From assembly GCF_019393635.1 (NCBI RefSeq), contig NC_057861.1:61816532-61880531 (forward strand): a DNA stretch of 64,000 nucleotides, given 5' to 3'. Source of the stretch: Dromiciops gliroides (Eukaryota > Chordata > Mammalia > Microbiotheria > Microbiotheriidae). The notes under the pieces are model-generated. The model was not told the DNA's origin. It did not search any database and was given only the letters and a program-made list of their open reading frames with translations. Below, one piece after another: positions 36,981 to 48,900 of this stretch. A program made the translations under genes and the position numbers. Positions within the stretch are counted from its first letter, which is position 1; every line of letters begins with the position of its first letter.

Positions 36981-39900
36981 TCCTTCCTTCCTTCCTTCTG
37001 TAGGGCAATCAGGGTTAAGTGACGTGCCCAGGGTCACAGAGCTAGTGTCAAGTGTCTGAGGCCAGGATTTGAACTCAGGTCCTCCTGAAGCCAGGGCCAG
37101 TGCTCTACCACTGTGCCACCTAGCTGCCCCTGATAGAAATTCTTAGCTTATGTTATGTCCTTGCTACAAAATGCCTTCAAGGACCAGTTTAAATTATCTC
37201 CTCTAGAAATCCTTCCCTGACGCAGTCCACTTGATGTTTCCGGAAATAATCTCTCCTTCCTCTCAACTTGTTATCAACTTTATCTCTCTTTGAATTTTTA
37301 TATTTCCCCTCTATTGTAGTTATTTGTCTTATTTTTTTGCCGGGCAATGGGGGTTAAGTGACTTGCCCACGATCACGCAGCTAGTAAGTGTCAAGTGTCT
37401 GAGGCCGGATTTGAACTCAGGTACTCCTGAATCCAGGGCCAATGCTTTATCCACTGCGCCACCTAGCTGCCCCTGTAGTTATTTGTATAGGTGTCTTATT
37501 CCACCGCTGGGTTATAAACTTCTGGAAGGCAGGCACTTTGCCTTTTTTTAATCTTTGCGTTTCCCAGAAAGTGTGGCCGGGGATACTGCAAAGAGAGTGG
37601 ATCCAACCATTCTGGAGAGCAATTTGAAACTATGCCCAAAGGGCTATAAAAACTGTGCCTACCCTTTGATCCAGCAATACTACTGCTAGGTTTATATCTC
37701 AAAGACATCCCAAAAAAGAGAAAAAGACCCATTTCTACAAAAATATTTCTAGCAGCTCTTTTTGTGTTGGCTAAGAATTGGAAATCAAAGGAATGCCTAT
37801 CAGTTGGAGAAAGGCTAAACAAGTCGTGGTATATGTTCGTAATGAAATATTATTGTGAAATGACAAGCAAGATGATTTCAGAAAGGCCTGGAAAGACTTA
37901 TATAAACTGATGTATAGTGAAATGAGCAGAACCAGGAGAACATTGTACATAGTGATAGCAATATTGTTTGATGAAGAATTGTGAATGAACTATTGTTAGC
38001 AGTGCAATCAATGATCAAGACAATCCCAAAGGACTGATGATAAAGCATACTATCCACCTCCAAAGAAAGAACTGATATTGAACACAGATTGAAGCAGGGT
38101 ATTTTTCACTTTCTTTAATTTTTTTCTTTTATTCAAGTTTTCTTATAAAAATGACTAATATGGTAATGTTTTACATAATCGCACAGGTATAACCTATATC
38201 TCATTGGTTACTGCCTCAGGGAGTGGGAAGGAGATGGAGGGAAGGAGGTACAGAATTTGGAACTCAAAACTTTAAATAAAAATGTTTATTATTTATTAAA
38301 GTGCTTAGCACAAAATAAAATAAAATGGAAAAAATATTGGTTTAGTAAATGCAAGTATTTAAAAAATTGCTGACACCCTATGGTACTATTAATTGTTAAG
38401 CTATTTTTATAGCAGACAATGCTTTTTTTGATAATTAAGAAAACTCAAAAATCCAAAGTAGAAACTTTGTTTTATGTGATTCTATTAATAATCTTTTACT
38501 AAAACCTAATTCCTTCCCCTGTTACAAAGAAGTATCTGTAGATATCTCACTACCATTTCTGATAAATAGGTAGAGGATGTTGGGGGACAAGAGTCAAGAA
38601 ACAAAGTTCAAATGTGAGGATATGCCAATTGATGAATAATAAGAAAGAAAAGGCATTGCTGTCATTACAAGGAAGATTTTTGGTTTTTCTTACTAGACCT
38701 ATGATTTCATCAGTGGAGGGAACTCCTGGTGAGGAATTCCTTCTACCAATGCAGTTGGGAACCTGCTTTGCAGTTTAACATTTTATAAAGTTGCTTGGGG
38801 CACTGAAAGATTAAATAACATTTCCAGGGTAACACAGATAGTATGTGTCAGGGGCAGGACTTGAAACCAGGTCTTCCTAACTCTAATGCCAGCTTTTTAT
38901 CTACAATACCAGTCTGCCTCTGTCTTAAAAATGTCTTGTTACTCCTATGCAGAAATGAGTTCAATGGTTCCCTATTATGTATAAAGTTCAAATTGTCATT
39001 CAAAGCCTGGCTTACAAGGCCTCTCAACAATCTGTTCCTATTTCCCCTGGCTAACCTGGACAGCCTCTTCACCACTGCCCACTTGAGGAGTATTTGGCCT
39101 TTTAGACTCTGGCTTATCCTAGTCCTTCAGTTATAATAGTACTTCCTACTTCCGGAATGCTTCAGAATTTACAAAGTGCTTTCTTCACAAAGCTAAGAAC
39201 TGGCAAGGTAGGTGAAATTATCTCTATTTTTTTTTTTTAACCCAGTTCTTTTTTTTTTTTTTTTTGGAATGAGGCAATTGGGGTTAAGTGACTTGCCCAG
39301 GGTCACACAGCTAGTAATTGTTAAGTGTCTGAGGCTGGATGTGAACTCAGGTCCTCCTGAATCCAGTGCTGGTGCTCTATCCACTGCGCCACCTAGCTGC
39401 CCCAATTATCTCTATTTTTAAAGCTCAGAATGGTGATCTGTCCAGGGTCAGGGATACTGTGGCCTTCTAATTTCAGTCAGTAACTGGAATACTCTTTGCT
39501 GTTGCTGTCAACCCCAATTTCATCCACCCTCCAAGGGTCTCTTTCATGAAGCTTTGCTTGACTATTCTTACCCACTGTGATCTTTCTCTTCTCCAAACTT
39601 GTGTGGTGACACTTTTGGTCAATGCAACTTACCTAATATGTAATCATGTATTGTCTTGTATAGGGCTTACTCTTATATCTTATTTTCCCAAGTAGCTTCT
39701 AAATTTTTTAAGGAAAAGAAGCACAACAAATGCATCTTTGCAAGCCCTATATCACCTAGCACAATATTATTACGTAGGAGACCCTTGAAAGTATTAAAAT
39801 TTTAATCAATTAAGTCATTAATTAAATCAGATTTGATTTTATATTAAATTTAAACATAACAGAAAATACATTGACTACATAAAGTGCTATCTTTGCAATA

Positions 39901-42900
39901 TGGAACAATAATCAACTTTCACAAGCTTTATTGAAGTGCTTTCACAACCAATATCTTGTTTGGGTCCTCACAACCACCCTAGAAGGTATCTAAGACAGTG
40001 AGTAGTATTCATATTTTAAACGTGAAGGAAGAGAGGTTTAGAAAGATTAAATGGACGTTGACCTTTTTCAAAAAGAACATAATAGGCAAAAGAGGGGGTG
40101 GGGAAAATGTCATTGTATAGGTAAGAAGATTCATGAGGAAAATGAGGAAAGAAAGAAGCAAGCATGGTGAAGAGCAATTGGTTGAAAATCCATAGGCACA
40201 TAAACAAGCAATACTGACCTTAGAGTATACTACTAATATTGACACTACAGAATACAACCACAGAAAAAGGAAATAAATGAAGAATTTGGGAAATAGGTTA
40301 CAAGGCTGGCATGGTAACATGATGTAGTTGTTACGGGGGATTTCATGTATTTGGAATTTTAGATGGATCATTATCCCTGTGCCACTGTAACACTTAACAA
40401 TTCCTTGATAATAATAATAATAATAAATTCCTTGATAAGATTTTGTAGAATTTGATGGCCTAAAATTATCTTGGGAAAAGTCAACCAAAGAGAGACAGAC
40501 ATAAAAGAGGGAGAATTCCAATAAGAAGGAAAAGGATAAATTGCCTATGTGAATGCAGAGGAATTTTATCAACCAATCTGAATTTTTTAAAGACATGTAA
40601 AGGGGAGGTAATGTGTTATATTATGAAAACATGTTATGTTATAAAAAGATTAGTTGAATGAACTATAAATGTTTAACCTGAAGAAAAGAAAAAATATTAT
40701 TGTGTTGACTTTAAACCCATGAAAATGGAATTAAACCTGTTCTGCTTGACCCCAGTGAGAAGAACAAGGAAAAATGTATAGAAGTTGCAGAGAGGCAAAT
40801 TTAGTCTTAATGTAAGGCAAAATTTCTACAAAATAAGAGCTATCCCAAAGTGGAATGAACTACCTTGAGGTCTTCCAGCAAAGGCTAGTTTACTATGTGT
40901 TGAATGTGTGGCAAACAGCCCCATCCCGGGAATCAGATTAAAATGTAACTGGGAAATGTTTAAACAAAAATAAATAAAAACACAACACAACATAGATGAT
41001 GTTAATTTGTGGTTTCCTATGTCAATATACTGCCAGCAGGGATCCACTTCTATTTGAGGCTGACTTAGCTTAAAATATACAGCCTCTAAAGTCCCTTCCA
41101 ACTAAAATTCTGAGAGTGAGGTTTTCATCTATCTATATTCATAAATTGTGCCAGATTTAACATTGTTCATATTGTTAAGTAATTGTCATCAAGAACATTA
41201 CCCATCTCTCCAGAATTGAACTTTATTAACTTTTTAAACTAGATTTTAACAGAGTATCTGATAAAATTTTTCAAGCTACTTTTCTGGGAATACTGGAGGG
41301 ACAGGAGCCAATAGTACAGTTATATGGAATCTAAACTGGAGGAGGAAGAACATTCCAAGCACTGGGGACAGCCAGAGAAAAAGCCTGGAACTTAGAGATG
41401 GAGTGTCTTGTTTGTGTTCCATGTGTTTCATGAACAAGACACACCATCACTTGGCTCCAAATATTTTCTCTCCCTATCCCCCAAACCTGGAATCCTCTTT
41501 CTCATCTCTACCTCTTGGCTTCTCTGGCTTCCTTCAAGTCCCAACTAAAATCCTTTCCCAAACCCTCTATTTATTCTGTATATATCTTGTTTGCAAATAT
41601 TTGCTTGCTTGTTTTCTCTCCCAGGGACTGATTTTTGCCCTTCTTTGACCCCACTGCTTAGCCAGAATCTAACATATACTAGGGCTGAATGCATGATTAT
41701 TGACTGACCAAAAATGAAATCATTAATAGTTCAATGGTAACTTGGATTCCTATAATTGTCCAAGGCCACACAGCTAGTAAAAAAATGGTGGCAGGACTCA
41801 AACTCGGGTCTTCTGACTACAAGGCATGTGCCATTTACTATTTGTGTGATTCTGGGTAAGTCACCACCTCTCTAGATTTCAATTTCCTCATCAGTAAAAT
41901 GAGAGTGTTGCTATCTATATATATATCAGGGGTTCTTTTTCGTTTTGGTTTTTTTTTTGGTGAGGCAATTGGGGTTAAGTGACTTGCCCAGGGTCACACA
42001 GCTAGTAAGTGTCAAGTGTCTGAGGCCGGATTTGAACTCAGGTACTCCTGAATCCAGGGCCGGTGCTCTATCCACTGCACCATCTAGCCGCCCCTATATA
42101 TCAGGGGTTCTTAACCTTTTTTTGGATCCCTTTGCCAATCAGTTCAAGCCCATGTTAAGGGCTAAAATTCTAGCTAGTCTGTCTAAAATATCTAATGAGT
42201 GGTCGCCAATAAATTATAAGCTTTAGCAAGAGTTAGACTTTTAAGCATTTATTAAGGAGAATAAGAATTTGGTAAAGAGAGAGAGAAAGGCCTAGATTTC
42301 TATCTATTAAAGGGAGAGCACATTTCTAGCTCCGCTCTCCACCCGAGTCCAGAGGAAAGAGAGCGCGAGACTGAGCGCCAGTCTCTTCCTTCCTCCTCCC
42401 ACTAGCCTGCGTCACTTCCTGACTCCTGGTCTTGCCCTCAAAGACCTTTGCTTCATGGGCAGAACTCTTCTACAGTAAGTATCCAGCAGGTGGCGTCATT
42501 CCAATCGTTACACCCATGACCCTCTTCTCAGAATGTTTTTAAATGTGTAAAATAAAATACATGAGATTACAAAGGAAATCAATTATACTGAAACACAGTT
42601 ATGAAAACATGAGAGAAAACCAAGTTAATGGACCCATGGTTAAGAACACCTGGTAGATGATCTCTAAAGTTCTCTCTAGCTCTAAATCTATGAGCCTCTG
42701 CTGTTTCTATTATACTAGAGCATGATTCCCTTATTACACTATCAAGTTTCAGAAAGATAACTGGAGAGGAATAATTGAATAAGAAAAGGCATGTCACCTA
42801 CCTCTTGGTGTCTGTTGCCTTCTCGGATATACACACTGGCAAGGTTTGTCACGATAAATGCCCACAACTCCTGATGAGTGGTAAGCTATAAGTAGAAATG

Positions 42901-45900
42901 ACAAATGAAGAATAGAAAAATAGAATACTACAGAATATACATTCCCATTTGTTAGATATACATCCCAAACTTTCTGAATTAGTGAGTTATGATACCATAC
43001 TGGATGACTTAATGACATATTTCCACATCTCCCCCAGTTTTCCCTAAAATGGAATACCAACTTAGTTTTTTTTTTTAGTGAGGCAATTGGGGTTAAGTGA
43101 CTTGCCCAGGGTCACATAGCTAGTAAGTGTTAAGTGTCTGAGGTCGGATTTGAACTCAGGTACTCCTGACTCCAGGGCCGGTGCTCTATCCACTGCGCCA
43201 CCTAGCTGCCCCATCCAACTTAGTTTTTAAAGAGAAGGGAGAGGGGCAGCTAGATGGCGCAGTGGATAGAGCACCGGCCCTGGAGTCAGGAGTGCCTGAG
43301 TTCAAATCCGGCCTCAGACACTTAACACTTACTAGCTGTGTGACCCTGGGCAAGTCACTTAACCCCAATTGCCTCACTAAAAAAATAAAAAAAAAAAAAG
43401 AGAAGGGAGAAAAGCTAGACATTAAAGCTAATTTAAAGTAATTTTACTTGTCACTGAAGAAATCTATGAACCTCAATGACAAAACTTTTAGAGCATCACA
43501 CAATCAGAGGTGGAAGCTCCTTCATCCTGGAAATAAAATAACAACAGGGCTTTAGAGACTCATACTGGGTTCCCTGGAGGGGAAATCTATACATTTGTGA
43601 AGCCCCTCTAGGGAAATGCATGGCCACAGTGACTAGAACAGTTGAGCAATGGCTAAGTTCCTGAAATTGGAGGAATTTCTGGACCAAGTCTACTGAAGGA
43701 AAAAGGAGAATTCCTGGATAAGACTCAGTCCTGGACCAAGTACAGGAATTTCAGAACCAAGGAAACAGCAAGGGACAGAGCCATGAAGAGAAAGAGGAGC
43801 AACCCCAGAAATCTACCTGTACCAAACCAAAAACCACAATCTAATCCCGTAATTTGATATCTCCACTTGGACCTCCCATTACTGTGACCAACTTAACCAT
43901 TATACCTGTCCTGTGGCCATCAACTTCCTCCTCCCCCCATCAGAATCTTAGATTCTGCCCCAGGGAGGCTGGATTCTGAAAAGTGAGATCTCACCTTATC
44001 TTACCCAGAACTAGACCTCTATATCACTTCCTGTCATTTTCCAAACCATGCCACCTTGAGTGTATCAGCCCTTCCCACTTTCTAGATCCTCTTCATAGTT
44101 TTTCTTCTCTCATTTAAATTGTTGTTTGTCCTTTGTTCTCAAAGAGGACCATGACAGATGTCATGACTTGCAATGAATTGGATGTGAGGGAGAGCTGTGC
44201 AAAGTCACTAGCCTTGCTCTCTCTTCCAGGGCCATCTGGGTTCAATGCAAGACATATTATCAGGACAAATGGAGATAGCCCTGTATGTTTAAAGCAACTG
44301 GGGTTAAGTAACTTGCCCAGGGTCATACAACTAGTAAGTGTATGAGGTAAGATTTGAACTTGGGTCCTCCCAATTTCAGGGCCAGTGCTCTATCCACTGT
44401 GCTACCTAGTTGCCCTTTTTATTTAGGTACTGTCTTGCTTGCTTATATTTGTATGCCTAATACTTAGTATAGTGACTAGCATATACTAGACATTTAATAA
44501 ATGCTTTACCATTCATTCATTCACATGTGGCTTTTATATTATTTTATTTAAACCCCAAAACAACCTTGCAAAGTAGATAATGCAAGTATTATTATCTAAT
44601 ATCAGAGAACAGCATTTCGGAGTTTAATTGATCTCAAGATTGCATATCTAAGAAGTGACAGTCAGGCCTGAATCTAAGTCTTCTGACCTGACATGTTCTT
44701 CCACTGTACCATGCTGCCCAAAATGCAACTCTGAGCCATACCCTAATCTGACTTCCACTGTAATTATAAGAGCTATACAAAATCCGTTTAATCCTGGGAA
44801 TGGAGCAGTAATCTTTGAATAAAAAGACTAATGTGCTTATAATGACAACTTGCCTGGGGGGTGATAGTGACGTTTGTTCCTCTTGTCAATCAAAACCAGC
44901 TACTTTTCGTTGAATAATAACAGCTATGACTAATGCTCATATAGTGCTTTAAAGGTTTACAAAGGACTCTCCTTCTAACATTGCTATGAGATCGGCGATG
45001 CAAATATTTTAAATATTAGTAAATTGAGGCCCAGGGACATTGTGACATGCTTTAACATAAATTTAAAAAATCTAGTGAATAGCAGAGCTGGGACTTCCAC
45101 CTGAGTCTTCAGATTCCAGTTTAGGCTGCTCTCTACTATAACTTACTGCTTCTAAATGGTCTCTGGCATTTAACCCTTTAGTATTATCTTACAGGCTGGC
45201 TATACCAGGGGCACTATCAAAGTAATATACAGATGGTGCTGTGGTAATTAGAGGAGATTGTTCTATAAAGTTAAAATGCAGATATGAATTCTTTTTGAGA
45301 AACATCTCTCCAAACTTAAAGAGTGATAGCAAAGTTAAAACCTTACCCGTAATGCAGTGGTGAACTGAGCTTCTGCATTATCCATGCAGTTAACAGAAAT
45401 ACAGTACAGACCCTGAAAAGAAGAACGGGTGGGGGAAACAGGGAAGACTGAAATGTCACTGACAGAATGGTCATCAGCCTGCCCTGTTGCATGAAATTTG
45501 GAAAGAACATAACTCAGGAGGGCAAAGGGAGGGAGGTAGTCTCTGCTCTGGTCAGACACTGAAGGATACTGCATACAGTTCTGGAAGCCACATTTTAGGA
45601 GGGACGTTATCAAGCTGGAGTCTTCTCAAAGGACCAGACTGATAAAAGACCTCAACAACATCCTATATAGGAACTGGTCAGATGCCCAGGGACGTTTAGT
45701 CTGGAAAAGTATCTTGAAATATATGAAGGGATATGCTATGGAAGAATTGGACTTGTTCTGCTTGGACTTGTTCACATGGAAGAATTCAACGTGTTCCTCA
45801 GACAGAAAGGCAACAAGAATTTATTTTAAGTGTTTGCTATGTGTCAGGCACTATGAAAAGCACTGGAGATTCAAGGGGGTGGAACTAGGCTCAATAGAGA

Positions 45901-48900
45901 GATGTTACACGAAGACAGATTTTGTTTGAATATTTCTTTCAAATGATAATCGTCAGAGCTCCATAAAAGTTGAAAGGACTGTTTTGAGGAAGTGAGCTCC
46001 CTATTACTGAAGATCTTTAAGTTGCAGTGGGATGACCAGCTATCAGAAATGCTATTGGTGATTCATGAAATACATGCTCTAGGTGGGAGTTCACCTAAAT
46101 GACCTTTGACAACCTAAAGGTTTTATGATAGAGTCCTAAGTAGATACCCAAAATATCCCTTGGGTTGACAAATTGCTTTAGATTCCTAAGCACAACTATC
46201 TGTTCTAGCTATTCTATCTTTTTGTAAAGTAACTATTTTATGTAACATTAATCCTGTGTTAAATTACCAGCTCTGAAGCAGCTGGATCTATATACGTACT
46301 GTGCCACTGAGTGATTACTCAGTTTACCTCCCCTGTGTCTGAGCCAAACACTGCATCTTGACTAAATGATGCAGTAGCAAGTAAAAGTGATTTTAGTAAG
46401 TTATAGTACATTTTAACTGTCTCTGAATGGAAAAGAAAATTAATAAACTTCTTTCCAAATTTTAAAAAGTGGCCTTGGTTCCTTTACCTCAGTGACTACT
46501 GAAAATATCTCTAATGTTCAATATCCAGCTATTTAGAAGCACAGACTGTTAGGACTGGAAGGGCTCTTAGAACAAAGGACACAGGATGTCCGAGTTGAAA
46601 GGAACCTCAGAGATGGTCCAGTCAAATCTACTTATTTTTCAAATGAGAATACTGAGGCTCAAAGAGGGGATAGGACTTGCCCAAAGTCACGTATGGGGTC
46701 AGAGCTGCATGTAGAATCTAAATATAACACCTGCCCCAGGGCTCTTTCTACAATATCAGCTGTCTCTAATCAAAGAGAAAGAAATGTCCCTATGCAGAAT
46801 TAAGATTTCTCTAGAAACTCACAAGGACTTAATAGACATTTAAGGCTTTACCTTATACTTTTAACTTCATACTCACTAATAAAGTATGTAACTGGGCAGC
46901 ATGATTAGAAAATAGTCTTGGAGACTGCTGGCACAGCTGACAGACTTGTGAGATCTGTTAAAAGGGGGGGGAAAAACATTTTTATTACAGAATTCTAAAC
47001 TTCCTAAAAAGCCAAACCAGAGAGAGAATTAGCTCAACTGAAGCGAATTTTTATTGTTAATATTAAGGATAATAGTAATACTACCTACCTCAATCCTTTA
47101 AAAAATCAGATTTTATTCCTGTGGACATTCTTTTCATTGAGACAGACATAGGGTTTAAGTCTATTAGATGGTTTACTTAGTTACTGTGGCCAAAGAAATT
47201 CATCACCTAGTGGCCATTTTTCTGATGTAAACTTGGCTAAGCCAAGCAACAAACAACTAAGTGGCTGGCTTTGCTAGTATACCCTATGAGAGGCCAGGGT
47301 TACCATGGGAGGGCATTAAAGTAGGAATTTAGAGGAAAAAAAAAATCCCATTTATATAACATTTTATGGTTCACAAAATAACTCTCTCATATAAACCCTA
47401 AAAGTGTCACCTCATTTTACATAAGGAAACTGATGTTAGAAAACATCAGGACTAAAACCTAGGTATCCTGACTTCAGTGCTAGTGAACTGAACTTCACCA
47501 TTTGGCTTCTCCAAAAAGGCCAAAGTGTACTGAGATTAAGCTTCAGGACCTCTAGCCCCCCCAATCATAAAATCAAAAGGAAGAGAGAGAACAACATAAG
47601 AAGCACCTCCTCTTTAGTGATAGTCAAAGTTCAGACCCAAACTCAACATTAGTAAGTGAAGAAACAATGTTTGAATTCTTGCTAGATACTGAAAATTGTA
47701 CCTGTAGCTTTTCCTAATGTTAGAGGAATTAAAGCTAGATGACACGCTTTACTATTTACTTCTATCATATATGCAATTTTGTAACTCCAAATTAAGGTTT
47801 TGTTCAAATAAAAATACATAATCATGTGCTGAGTGAGATGAGTGGAATCAGGAAGACACTGTATGCAGTATCAACAAAATTGTGTTTTGATCAACTGTGA
47901 CAGACTTGACTCTTCTCAGCAATATAATGGTTCAAGATAGTTCCAAAGGACTCATGATGGAAAATGCTCTTCAAATCAAGAAAAAAGAACTGTGGAATCT
48001 AGATGCAGATTGAACCATACTATTTCTAATTTTTTTTGTTTTTCTCTTTTGTTCTGATTCTTTTTTCACAGCATGACTAATGCAGAAATATGTTTAATGT
48101 GATTGTACATATATAACCTATATTGGATTGCTTGCTCTCTTGGGGAAGGGGGGGAAGGAGGGAGAAAATTTTGGAACTAGAAATCTTATAAAAACAAATG
48201 TCAAAAAATATCTCTACATTTAACTAGAAAATAATAAAATACTTTTATGAGTCAAAAAATACATAATCATGTTTCATAAGCAATTTAAGATCATGTGATT
48301 TTAAAATTCCTACAAATGTGCATGCTAATAATGTAATATTCATATACTATCTAATAATTTACAAAGATTTTTACATATAAACTCATTTGGTCCTCATAAC
48401 TCTGAGGTGGTGGTACAAGTATCATCATCAGGGAAGTTATATGGCTTTTCTGAGGTCACATGTCAAATCAATGGCTGTTAGAACTTAAACCCTGTTCTTC
48501 TGACTTCAAGTCCAGTGGTCTTTCCACTGGGACATACATGACTAAATACGACTCAAAATAGAAGTTTGCTTTTTTCTGGATTTATAAATATTTAACAGAT
48601 TAAGTTTCTAGGTAAACAAAGAAACTAGACATGTCAAACTTACCTCCTGAAGGGCAGTGGCCTTGTGTCCTGTGACAAGTCGACACATGATTATGTGTTC
48701 TAGCAATATCACTTGGAAAGATGACAAGATAGGACTGCAGTCTAACACTAAAGAGAATCAAGGGGATTTAGATAATAAGAAGTCTACAAGAAGCATGAAA
48801 ATCAAAAGAACCAAACTTGGGGAAAACGTGCCAGAAGTCAATGTGCTGAAATGGTACCACTAGAGGGAACTGCTGCAACAAGGATTTTCACTCAGATGGT

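Larger units (their letters stand above)
41927..42652. mobile_element. Non-autonomous hAT-like DNA transposon, with SINE and LTR inside
   Basis: Ends CAGGGGTTCTTAACC (42102-42116 after the SINE; the first copy of its start is at 41927) and its inverted repeat GGTTAAGAACACCTG (42638-42652), 14 of 15 matching. The right half keeps cttctcagaatgtttttaaa. It sits in a MIR-like SINE (41827-41915 and 42653-42710). No clean 8-bp duplication is left. Confidence 0.75.

Noticed and set aside
36664-37059. Long Lys/Arg/Glu-rich and Ser/Phe/Leu-rich open frames
   Set aside because: Pure translation of the TTTC/TTCC microsatellite.
40009-40596. 195-codon minus-strand open frame
   Set aside because: No similarity to a known protein, AT-rich and hydrophobic composition of an intron, no splice or start context supporting a gene. 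Most likely chance.
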